The notes: generated by a model not told the origin, from the sequence alone. Shown: positions 1 through 5,509, counted from the stretch's first letter. The stretch is 5,884 nucleotides of DNA from Anaerolineae bacterium (GCA_003524705.1 DQGV01000300.1:2983-8866); one strand, 5' to 3'. Numbers and translations are program-made.

Positions 1-129
1 TTTAGGGTGCATAATGCCGGGGATGACATCATCATTTTTTGCGTTTTTATAAAATTGCACGCCCTGCACTAATGATGAAGCACAATTCCCAACACCGATA
101 ATCGCCACACGAACTTTTTTATTTGCCAT
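1..129 (-). CDS. ino1: Inositol-3-phosphate synthase (myo-inositol-1-phosphate synthase), N-terminal part only
   Basis: The enzyme turns glucose 6-phosphate into 1D-myo-inositol 3-phosphate using NAD+. This is the first step towards inositol phospholipids and related inositol compounds, and it takes place in the cytoplasm. Only the first 43 codons lie in the window; the gene continues off the left edge. The translation begins MANKKVRVAIIGVGNCASSL, and residues 6-23 hold the glycine-rich NAD-binding turn (IGVGNCASSLVQG). This turn is characteristic of the actinobacterial/archaeal-type enzyme rather than the long eukaryotic form. The ATG at 129 is preceded on the minus strand by AAGGAGAG (143-136), a strong Shine-Dalgarno with 6-nt spacing, which fixes the start. 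The gene is transcribed divergently from the histidine kinase. The family call is from recognition of the N-terminus; most of the protein, including the catalytic lysines, cannot be seen. Confidence 0.88.
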   Translation of the reverse strand, partial: MANKKVRVAIIGVGNCASSLVQGVQFYKNAKNDDVIPGIMHPK

Positions 130-158
130 GAAAAACTCTCCTTGAATTTTGTTATTTC

Positions 159-178
159 ATTGTAAGGTTGATTACAAT
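159..178. promoter_or_regulatory. 20-bp palindrome in the divergent ino1/kinase intergenic region, candidate operator
   Basis: Perfect 7-bp arms ATTGTAA (159-165) and TTACAAT (172-178) flank a 6-nt centre. The palindrome lies 30 bp upstream of the inositol synthase start codon. Its left arm read on the minus strand contains TACAAT (164-159), a plausible -10 hexamer for that gene, although no good -35 is visible. A regulator bound here would cover that -10, so I infer an operator rather than a terminator: no T-tract follows on either strand. The arms share the core TGTAA...TTACA with the arsR operator but with 6 rather than 8 central bases. No regulator has been identified. Confidence 0.4.
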
Positions 179-226
179 TTCCTGATACATTACTTAAATA
201 CCAAAGAATCAGATACAACCGTAAAG

Positions 227-232
227 TATAAT
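227..232 (+). promoter_or_regulatory. Possible -10 hexamer (TATAAT) for the histidine kinase
   Basis: A perfect TATAAT lies 15 nt upstream of the kinase ATG at 248. No recognisable -35 sits 16-18 bp upstream (AAGAAT-like sequence at 204-209). If used, transcription would start near 239 and leave a leader of under 10 nt. That would fit the lack of a good Shine-Dalgarno before this ATG. In AT-rich DNA this hexamer can arise by chance, so the call is tentative. Confidence 0.3.
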
Positions 233-247
233 CTTACTCACATAAAA

Positions 248-1504
248 ATGACTACGCCTCGCATCAACGTTTCTACCCGCTTGCTAGATTTGACTCGCAA
301 TCTCAGTTCCATCACCGAACTAGAAACGTATCTGCATGCCTTGCTCTCTGCCGCCAAAGAATTGACCGGCAGTGCCAGTGCTTCACTTTTGGAATATGAC
401 GAAACTGCCAAAGAATTTTTCTTCAATTCGATGCTGTGGTTTCAAGGCGACCAAGTCCGTTCTGCGAGAGTGCCGGTGCAGGGGAGTGTAGCAGGTTGGG
501 TCTTTTTATATGGCAAACCTGTTGTTATTGATGATGTCAGCACAGACAAACGTCACTACAAAAAAATAGATGAACTGGCTGGTTTTACCACAAAATCTAT
601 ACTAGGCGTGCCAGTTATTTTAAGAGAAAAAACAATTGCTGTTTTAGAAGTCTTCAACAAACTAGAACCCTACACAAATGAAGATATTTGGATTGCCGAA
701 ACCATTTCCGCTTTAATTGCCGCCTCTCTTCAAAATGACTCATTAGAGAAAAAGATTCAATCCACGCAAGATGAAGCTCGTGAACTCGAACAACTCAAAA
801 ATGAATTTATTGCAATTGCTTCGCATGAACTTCGTACGCCATTAGGATTAATTTTAGGTCATGCAACATTTCTCAAAGAATTAATCAACAATCTAGATTA
901 TGAAGAACAAATAGATACTATCATTCGCAATGCCACGCGATTAAAAGAAATTATAGAAAATCTAACCAGTGTAGATAACTACGAATCTGGTAGTGCTCTC
1001 TTAAAATCTCGTAAAGTTTCTGTTGAAAGAATTATTGAAGATGTTGCCATTTCTTTTAGTGATATGGCAAAAAAGAAAAGCATCGCGCTTAGAACTGAAA
1101 CCCAACCCACGCAAGAATTATTGGTAGATATTGACGGGGGAAAAATCGCAATTGTATTAAGTAACTTGGTAAAAAATGCGCTCACCTTTACCAACGAAGA
1201 TGGTCAAGTCATTATTCGTGGCGAACAACATCCTGAATATGTCAAAGTGACCGTGCAAGATAACGGCATTGGAATCCCAACCAACGACCTCAACAAAGTA
1301 TTTGACCGTTTCTATCAAGTCGAATCACATCTCACGCGCAAACATGGCGGCATGGGTTTGGGGTTATCGGTTGCCAAAGTGATGGTTGAAATGCACGGCG
1401 GGCGCATTTGGGCAGAAAGCAAAGAGGGCGAAGGAAGTACATTTTCGTTCCTCTTGCCTGTACGAAAAACACAACCACTTCCGCAGACACCTTTCAAAAA
1501 TTAA
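248..1504 (+). CDS. Soluble GAF-domain sensor histidine kinase
   Basis: This 418-residue protein autophosphorylates on histidine and would pass the phosphate to a response regulator. In order it has a GAF sensor domain (about 22-165, including SILGVPVILREKTIAVLEVFNK), a short coiled linker (165-185), a HisKA dimerisation domain with H-box ASHELRTPLG (phospho-acceptor H193), and a HATPase_c domain. The ATPase shows the N-box (N306, N310 in NLVKNAL), G1 (DNGIGIP, 338-344), F-box (VFDRFYQ, 351-357) and G2 (GGMGLGLS, 367-374). All catalytic motifs are intact. No membrane segment or signal peptide is visible, so it should be cytoplasmic, sensing a ligand through GAF. The frame stays open upstream to a TTG at 149, but I chose ATG 248: the extra 33 residues are not family-like and would run into the inositol synthase ribosome-binding region. 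No response regulator is adjacent, so the partner and signal are unknown. Confidence 0.92.
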   Translation: MTTPRINVSTRLLDLTRNLSSITELETYLHALLSAAKELTGSASASLLEYDETAKEFFFNSMLWFQGDQVRSARVPVQGSVAGWVFLYGKPVVIDDVSTDKRHYKKIDELAGFTTKSILGVPVILREKTIAVLEVFNKLEPYTNEDIWIAETISALIAASLQNDSLEKKIQSTQDEARELEQLKNEFIAIASHELRTPLGLILGHATFLKELINNLDYEEQIDTIIRNATRLKEIIENLTSVDNYESGSALLKSRKVSVERIIEDVAISFSDMAKKKSIALRTETQPTQELLVDIDGGKIAIVLSNLVKNALTFTNEDGQVIIRGEQHPEYVKVTVQDNGIGIPTNDLNKVFDRFYQVESHLTRKHGGMGLGLSVAKVMVEMHGGRIWAESKEGEGSTFSFLLPVRKTQPLPQTPFKN

Positions 1505-1535
1505 TTACATGTCATTGCAAGACGCGCTCTTGTTA

Positions 1536-1564
1536 TTGGCATCGAAGCAATCTCTTAATTTAAT
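1536..1564 (+). promoter_or_regulatory. Sigma70-like promoter for the aminotransferase gene
   Basis: TTGGCA (1536-1541) and TTTAAT (1559-1564) are separated by 17 bp. Each matches the sigma70 consensus at five of six positions. Transcription would start near 1571, giving a leader of about 43 nt that ends in the AAAGGA Shine-Dalgarno at 1602-1607. The position, just after the kinase stop, suggests independent transcription of the downstream gene. Confidence 0.55.
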
Positions 1565-1613
1565 CATAGAGATTTATTTTCTTTGATAAACTATCCCCTC
1601 AAAAGGATACAAC

Positions 1614-2798
1614 ATGACTCAACGTCTCAACCTACAATTCGACCTGATTTGCCAATCCGCAACAGTAGCAATGGGTGACAGAATCCTCGCACTCAAAGCC
1701 AGTGGCAAAAATATTGTTGCCTTACAAACCGGCGACCCTGATTTTGGTACACCACCTGCCATCATAGATGTTGCTTTCAAAGCCATGCAATCGGGTCTTA
1801 CACATTATGGTCCGTCACGCGGAACGCCAGAATTACGCAAAGCAGTTGCTACAAAATTATCCCGTGATGAAGGTGTTGAATACAATCCCGAAACTGAAAT
1901 CTTAATCACACACGGCGGGATTCATGCTTATTACTTAGCCATGCAATCTATTTTGAATCCTGGTGAGGATGTTTTAATTCCAGACCCAACATGGGCAACC
2001 CATTCCAATATGGCAATCATGTTAAGAGGAAATGTCATCAGAGTCCCTGCTCCCGCGGAAAACTCATTTATCCCGTATTTTGAAGCGTGGGAAAAAGCAT
2101 TAACTCCCAAAACAAAAGTCATCGTCTTAAATTATCCATCCAATCCAACGGGCATGTTTCCATCAAAAGAATATTTACAAAAGTTACATGATTTTGCCAA
2201 GGCAAATAATTTATGGGTTGTTGTAGATGAAGTGTATGGAAGTTTGTATTACGATGAAAAACCAACCTCCGCGGCGGCGATTGAAGGTGCAAAAGAAAGA
2301 ACATTGTTAGTAAACAGTTTGTCAAAGTCTTATGCCATGACAGGCTGGCGCGTTGGATATTTAGCCGCACCACAAGCGATTATTGAAAACGCAATCAAAG
2401 CAGGGCAAAATTCAATTACGTGTGTTGCTCCATTTATACAAAAAGCTGCCGCGTTCGCGTTAACTGATTCTGCTATTCAAGAAGAAACTGCAAAGATGCG
2501 CGCCGCTTATAGAAGAAGAAAAGATTTGGTGATTCGTTTGTCGCATGAGTTGGAATGTCAAAAAGTAAAAATTATTCCGCCACAAGGTGCTTTTTATTTC
2601 TTTTTAGATTTACGTTCTTTGAATATGCCTTCGGTTGAAATGTGCGAAAAGATTTTGGAAGAAGAAGGCGTAGGTTTAGTACCGGGCTCTGCATTTGGTG
2701 AACAAGGTGAAGGTTTCATTCGTGTGTGCATCGCTGCATCAGATGCAGATGTAGAAGAAGGTTTTCGCAAAATTGTTCAATGGGCTGAAAGGCAATAA
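1614..2798 (+). CDS. Class I/II PLP-dependent aminotransferase (aspartate/aromatic aminotransferase type)
   Basis: This 394-residue fold type I enzyme transfers an amino group between an amino acid and a 2-oxo acid in the cytoplasm. All expected PLP residues are present: GDPDF (40-44) near the N-terminus, W127, N177 in NPTG (177-180), D205 and Y208 in VVVDEVYG, the Schiff-base lysine K238 in SLSKSYAMTGWR, R246 for the cofactor phosphate, and R370 in GFIRVC for the substrate carboxylate. Length and motif order match the bacterial aspartate aminotransferase (subgroup I-gamma-like) family. ATG 1614 is supported by AAAGGA six bases upstream. Substrate specificity cannot be read from the sequence; aspartate, aromatic amino acids or alanine are all possible. 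A prephenate dehydratase gene lies about 860 bp downstream, so I infer a possible role in phenylalanine or tyrosine formation. Confidence 0.93.
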   Translation: MTQRLNLQFDLICQSATVAMGDRILALKASGKNIVALQTGDPDFGTPPAIIDVAFKAMQSGLTHYGPSRGTPELRKAVATKLSRDEGVEYNPETEILITHGGIHAYYLAMQSILNPGEDVLIPDPTWATHSNMAIMLRGNVIRVPAPAENSFIPYFEAWEKALTPKTKVIVLNYPSNPTGMFPSKEYLQKLHDFAKANNLWVVVDEVYGSLYYDEKPTSAAAIEGAKERTLLVNSLSKSYAMTGWRVGYLAAPQAIIENAIKAGQNSITCVAPFIQKAAAFALTDSAIQEETAKMRAAYRRRKDLVIRLSHELECQKVKIIPPQGAFYFFLDLRSLNMPSVEMCEKILEEEGVGLVPGSAFGEQGEGFIRVCIAASDADVEEGFRKIVQWAERQ

Positions 2799-2824
2799 CG
2801 GTATTCTTTCCAAAGTAGGGTTGC

Positions 2825-2855
2825 TTGATTTTTGGAATAAATTAAATGATATAAT
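2825..2855 (+). promoter_or_regulatory. Extended -10 promoter for the methyltransferase gene
   Basis: TGATATAAT (2847-2855) is an extended -10 element with a perfect TATAAT at 2850-2855. A -35-like TTGATT sits at 2825-2830, but its 19-bp spacing is long; an extended -10 tolerates a weak -35. Transcription would start near 2862, leaving a leader of about 25 nt with the AAAGG Shine-Dalgarno at 2876-2880. The element suggests that the methyltransferase gene is not solely dependent on read-through from the aminotransferase. Confidence 0.55.
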
Positions 2856-2886
2856 TTAAAAAATGGAAACTAAATAAAGGTGTGAT

Positions 2887-3606
2887 ATGGTAAATCAAGT
2901 TGTTCAATATGGTCATTTTCAAGATGCTTGGGCTGGTTATGAAAATTACTTAATGCAACTCATAGAAAAAAATGGGTATAAAAATATTCTCGATATTGGT
3001 GGTGGAGCAAATCCAATCTTAAAAGAAGATTTTGTTAATCGGTTTGGCTTAGATTATGCCATCCTTGATATTTCTGAAACTGAACTTCAAAAAGCCCCAC
3101 CTAGTTACACAAAAGTTGTTGCCGATGCCGCTTCACCAAGTTTTTCAGTAAACAAAAAATTTGATTTTGTATTTAGCAAAATGTTTGCAGAACACATTAA
3201 AGACGCAGAACAATTTCATAAAAATATGCTCCAGATTTTAAATACTGGCGGTATGTCTGTTCATTTTTTTCCAACTTTATATACTTTTCCATTCTTTGTC
3301 AATTACCTCGTTCCAGAGGCTATCTCTGATAGATTACTAGATATTTTTTCTCCACGTGACCGATATCAAAATGCTAAATTCCCTGCCTATTACAAATGGT
3401 GCCGTGGACCGCTTAAAAGTTTAATCAAACGTTATGAAACATTGGGATATGAAGTTGTTGAATATAAAGGTTTTTTTGGTCACGATTATTACGAAAGCGT
3501 GCCACCTGTTGATGCCTTACACAGGATGAAAACGAAATTTTTACTAGGGTATCCCAATCCTTTGTTTACTAGTTATGCATATCTCGTTCTTAAAAAGAGA
3601 GCATAA
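2887..3606 (+). CDS. Class I SAM-dependent methyltransferase, substrate unknown
   Basis: This 239-residue protein has the Rossmann-like methyltransferase core. Motif I is ILDIGGGANP (34-43), the SAM-binding loop. An acidic residue ends strand 2 (D61 in YAILDIS) and should hold the ribose. D80 in VVADAA fits the adenine-contacting position, and FDFVFSKMFAEHIKD (92-106) corresponds to motif IV. The C-terminal half (about 127-239) is rich in aromatic residues (FFPTLYTFPFFVNYLVPE, FPAYYKWCRG) and probably shapes the substrate pocket. No membrane segment is certain, although 126-142 is hydrophobic. ATG 2887 has AAAGG six bases upstream. Related proteins often occur beside surface-polysaccharide genes, but none is present here, so I make no substrate claim. 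It sits between the aminotransferase (88-bp gap) and pheA (47-bp gap); co-transcription with pheA is possible. Confidence 0.85.
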   Translation: MVNQVVQYGHFQDAWAGYENYLMQLIEKNGYKNILDIGGGANPILKEDFVNRFGLDYAILDISETELQKAPPSYTKVVADAASPSFSVNKKFDFVFSKMFAEHIKDAEQFHKNMLQILNTGGMSVHFFPTLYTFPFFVNYLVPEAISDRLLDIFSPRDRYQNAKFPAYYKWCRGPLKSLIKRYETLGYEVVEYKGFFGHDYYESVPPVDALHRMKTKFLLGYPNPLFTSYAYLVLKKRA

Positions 3607-3631
3607 ATCTAAACTAAAAACTTTGGGGATT

Positions 3632-3637
3632 TATAAT
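3632..3637 (+). promoter_or_regulatory. Possible -10 hexamer (TATAAT) before pheA
   Basis: A perfect TATAAT lies 16 nt upstream of the pheA ATG, but no -35 is recognisable 16-18 bp upstream. If used, the leader would be only about 10 nt. The weak AAAGAGA (3640-3645) would then lie at the very 5' end of the transcript. The alternative is that pheA is read through from the methyltransferase promoter, in which case AAAGAGA could act as a modest Shine-Dalgarno site. Confidence 0.3.
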
Positions 3638-3653
3638 AAAAAGAGAAACTGTT

Positions 3654-4466
3654 ATGAAAATTGCATTTCAAGGCGAACACGGTGCGTATAGCGAACAAGT
3701 CATCTTTGAATATTTTGGCAAAAATGTAGAATCGATTCCATGTGAATCATTTGATGCCTTGTTTGATGCAGTCGCTTCAAACAAAGTGGAGGCTGGATTC
3801 GCTCCGATCGAAAATTCACTAGCGGGGAGCATTCATCAAAATTATGATTTATTGCTTCGTCATAACTTACATATTGTTGGGGAATATTTTTTGCGAGTAC
3901 GTCATTGTTTAATTACAATGCCAAATGTCAAAAAAGAAGACATCAAAAAAGCAATTAGTCATCCACAAGCGTTGGGACAATGTGCAAATTATTTAAGAAA
4001 TTTAGGCATCAAACCTGAGTCCGTGTATGACACGGCGGGGAGTGTAAAGATTTTAAAAGAATCTGGTGCACGTGATACAGCGGCAATTGCATCTAAACGA
4101 GCGGCTGAAATTTATGAAATGCAAATTTTGGAAGAGGGCATTGAAGATAATTCAGAAAACTTCACGCGATTCTTATGTTTAAGTACAGAATCAATTGTCC
4201 CGAAGGAAGAGGCGAAAACGTCTATTGTGTTTACGTTAAAAAATCAGGCAGGTGCTTTGTATAAAGCATTGAGTGCATTTGCATTGCGCGACATTGATTT
4301 GACAAAAATTGAATCACGACCGTTACAAGGCAAGCCGTGGGAATATCTTTTTTATATTGATTTTGTTGGTTCACAAAATGATGAAATTTGTAAAAAGGCG
4401 TTAGAAAATTTGGGGGAGTATGCACTCATGTTACGGGTGTTAGGTTCGTATCCACGGTTTAAGTAA
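3654..4466 (+). CDS. pheA: Prephenate dehydratase (monofunctional, with ACT regulatory domain)
   Basis: The enzyme decarboxylates and dehydrates prephenate to phenylpyruvate, the committed step to phenylalanine. The 270 residues match the usual length of the monofunctional form; there is no chorismate mutase domain. The catalytic domain (1-178) shows PIENSLAGSIHQNYDLL (51-67), SHPQALGQC (102-110), DTAGSVK (126-132) and the IEDNSENFTRF block (163-173), with T171 of TRF the expected catalytic threonine. The C-terminal ACT domain (about 188-268) carries GAL (200-202) and ESRP (220-223), the phenylalanine-binding motifs, so feedback inhibition by phenylalanine is expected. ATG 3654 directly starts the family-typical N-terminus MKIAFQGEHGAYSE, so the start is secure despite a weak ribosome-binding site. 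All 21 isoleucines use ATT or ATC, a useful baseline for local codon use. Confidence 0.97.
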   Translation: MKIAFQGEHGAYSEQVIFEYFGKNVESIPCESFDALFDAVASNKVEAGFAPIENSLAGSIHQNYDLLLRHNLHIVGEYFLRVRHCLITMPNVKKEDIKKAISHPQALGQCANYLRNLGIKPESVYDTAGSVKILKESGARDTAAIASKRAAEIYEMQILEEGIEDNSENFTRFLCLSTESIVPKEEAKTSIVFTLKNQAGALYKALSAFALRDIDLTKIESRPLQGKPWEYLFYIDFVGSQNDEICKKALENLGEYALMLRVLGSYPRFK

Positions 4467-4480
4467 TTCGAAATTAATAC

Positions 4481-4509
4481 TTGACTGAGTAGAATCTTTG
4501 TTCTATTAT
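4481..4509 (+). promoter_or_regulatory. Sigma70-like promoter for the VOC-family gene
   Basis: TTGACT (4481-4486) and TATTAT (4504-4509) are separated by an ideal 17 bp, each five of six against consensus. Transcription would start near 4516. AAAGGA (4520-4525) then serves as Shine-Dalgarno, six bases before the ATG at 4532. Together with the terminator at 5042-5076 this makes the VOC gene a monocistronic unit. Confidence 0.7.
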
Positions 4510-4531
4510 AGAAACAGAGAAAGGAATTCAT

Positions 4532-5020
4532 ATGAGAAAAATAGTAACTTTTCTTTGGTTTAAAGACCATGCAGAGGAAGCAGTAGATTTGTATGTATCG
4601 CTGTTTGAAAATGCAAAAATAATAAATACATCGTATCTTACAGAGTCAGTAGCAAAAGAAGCTGGAATGAAAGCTGGAGCTATATCCTCAATAGACTTTG
4701 AACTGGACGGCCAAAACTTTACTGCGTTAAATGGGGGTCCAATGTATGCTTTTAGTGAGGCTATTTCAATAGCGGTAAACTGCAAAACTCAAGAAGAGAT
4801 TGATAAGCTTTGGGATGCGCTATCCGATGGTGGTGAAGTAATATCTTGCGGATGGCTTAAAGATAAATATGGATTAACGTGGCAGATTATGCCGGAAAGC
4901 CTAGATATTATGATGCGTGACCCAGACACTGCTAAAGCTGATCGGGTTGGTGCGGCTATGCTTCGTATGGAGGGGAAACTGAATCTAAGCGAACTCGAAA
5001 AAGCCTACAGAGGCGAATAA
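4532..5020 (+). CDS. PhnB-like VOC-superfamily protein (3-demethylubiquinone-9 3-methyltransferase-like domain)
   Basis: This 162-residue protein belongs to the vicinal oxygen chelate (glyoxalase/bleomycin-resistance) fold, in the PhnB-like subgroup historically named after 3-demethylubiquinone methyltransferase. Recognisable stretches are the N-terminal TFLWFKDHAEEAVDLYVSLF (6-25), the FTALNGGP turn (63-70), the FSEAISIAVNCKTQEEIDKL segment (74-93), and GWLKDKYGLTWQIMPESL (107-124). The C-terminal tail AAMLRMEGKLNLSELEKAYRGE is typical. The methyltransferase name in databases is poorly supported: there is no SAM motif, and most members lack a proven activity. Start and regulation are clear: consensus promoter, AAAGGA six bases upstream, and a terminator just after the stop. 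Seven of eleven isoleucines use the rare ATA codon, against none of 21 in pheA, so horizontal acquisition is plausible. The cellular role is unknown. Confidence 0.88.
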   Translation: MRKIVTFLWFKDHAEEAVDLYVSLFENAKIINTSYLTESVAKEAGMKAGAISSIDFELDGQNFTALNGGPMYAFSEAISIAVNCKTQEEIDKLWDALSDGGEVISCGWLKDKYGLTWQIMPESLDIMMRDPDTAKADRVGAAMLRMEGKLNLSELEKAYRGE

Positions 5021-5041
5021 TCATTTAACTAGATAGTTTTT

Positions 5042-5076
5042 AAAGAGCACCAGAACTTCTGGTGCTCTTTCAGTTT
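5042..5076 (+). terminator. Rho-independent terminator after the VOC gene
   Basis: A perfect inverted repeat spans 5042-5070 (arms 5042-5055 and 5057-5070). It folds as about 13 bp of stem, including the GC-rich AGAGCACCAG segment, closed by a 3-nt loop. The 3' arm ends in CTCTTT and is followed by CAGTTTT, giving a broken T-tract. It lies 21 bp after the VOC stop codon and before the arsR promoter, so it should isolate the two units. The reverse strand has no T-tract, so termination is probably one-directional. Confidence 0.88.
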
Positions 5077-5115
5077 TAGGCTCATTTCCAATATTTAAGT
5101 AAATTTAAATTGCTC

Positions 5116-5144
5116 TTGACAAATCAGAATTTTTGTTCTAAAAT
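5116..5144 (+). promoter_or_regulatory. Consensus sigma70 promoter for arsR-SRPBCC
   Basis: TTGACA (5116-5121), a perfect -35, is followed after 17 bp by TAAAAT (5139-5144), five of six to the -10 consensus. Transcription should start near 5151, inside the inverted-repeat operator, giving a leader of only about 17 nt. The strength of the match implies high expression unless repressed. Confidence 0.85.
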
Positions 5145-5167
5145 ATGTAACAGATTGGTTACATATT
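5142..5167. promoter_or_regulatory. Inverted-repeat operator, probable ArsR autoregulatory site
   Basis: Perfect 10-bp arms AATATGTAAC (5142-5151) and GTTACATATT (5158-5167) flank the 6-nt centre AGATTG. The site overlaps the end of the -10 hexamer, covers the predicted transcription start, and ends at the base before the arsR ATG. A dimeric winged-helix repressor bound here would block RNA polymerase. The TGTAAC...GTTACA form resembles sites in front of other ArsR-SRPBCC pairs as I remember them. That the downstream ArsR is the protein that binds is an inference from position. Confidence 0.8.
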
Positions 5168-5509
5168 ATGAGACGAGATGTTTTTCAAGCCATTGCAGAC
5201 CCCAACCGCAGAGCCATCTTAAGTTTGTTGGCAAAGAATGAAAGATTAAGCCTGAACGGCGTGGCTGAAAATTTTCGCATCAGCCGCCCTGCTGTTTCAC
5301 GTCATATCAAGATATTGAAAGAATGTGGTTTGGTGATTGTGATTCAAGAAGGTCGTGAACGATATTGTGAAGCAAAGTTTGATAAGTTAAATGAAGTGAC
5401 CGATTGGATAGAAAAATATCGTCAGTTTTGGGAAGAACGCTTTAGCCGTTTGGATAAAGTATTAGAAGAAATGAAAAAACAGGAGAAAAAGAAAAATGTC
5501 AAAAAATAA
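5168..5509 (+). CDS. ArsR-family winged-helix transcriptional repressor (SRPBCC-associated type)
   Basis: This 113-residue DNA-binding protein probably represses its own operon. The winged helix-turn-helix runs from about residue 5 ([16 protein letters not shown]) through the recognition helix [12 protein letters not shown] (39-50) to the wing (56-68, [13 protein letters not shown]). The following helix [20 protein letters not shown] (80-99) is characteristic of ArsR proteins paired with SRPBCC genes and probably mediates dimerisation. The metal-binding CxC motif of classic ArsR/SmtB is absent; the only cysteines are C53 and C67, so metal sensing is unlikely. The start is ATG 5168, immediately after the operator, and no Shine-Dalgarno precedes it. 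The lysine-rich tail (103-113) overlaps the ribosome-binding site and first codons of the next gene. Its inducing signal is unknown. Confidence 0.93.
   Translation: MRRDVFQAIADPNRRAILSLLAKNERLSLNGVAENFRISRPAVSRHIKILKECGLVIVIQEGRERYCEAKFDKLNEVTDWIEKYRQFWEERFSRLDKVLEEMKKQEKKKNVKK

Noticed and set aside
168..196. TTGATT (168-173) plus TACTTA (191-196) as a kinase promoter
   Set aside because: The spacing is 17 bp, but the -10 matches the consensus poorly, and the -35 overlaps the palindrome. TATAAT at 227-232 is a better, though still tentative, candidate.
149..247. Upstream extension of the kinase reading frame from a TTG at 149
   Set aside because: The extra 33 residues do not look like a GAF-kinase N-terminus and lack a ribosome-binding site. 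The TTG lies in the ribosome-binding region of the divergent inositol synthase, and the extension would translate the palindrome at 159-178. ATG 248 is the better start.
1517..1533. Small hairpin (CAAGA/TCTTG with 5-nt loop) after the kinase stop as a terminator
   Set aside because: Only 5-6 bp of stem, followed by TTATTGG rather than a T-tract, and it overlaps the likely -35 region of the next promoter. Too weak to call.
1386..1586. 66-residue reading frame overlapping the end of the kinase
   Set aside because: It lies almost wholly in another frame of the kinase gene, has no ribosome-binding site, and its product shows no recognisable domain.
4518..4534. AAGGAATTCATATG around the VOC start, resembling a cloning-vector ribosome-binding site with EcoRI and NdeI sites
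   Set aside because: Surrounding sequence is natural: the promoter, terminator and neighbours continue without vector features, and another GAATTC occurs inside the SRPBCC gene. Coincidence is the simpler explanation.
4528..4785. 85-residue minus-strand reading frame opposite the VOC gene
   Set aside because: It is the antisense shadow of a well-supported gene, with no promoter or ribosome-binding site of its own and no family resemblance.
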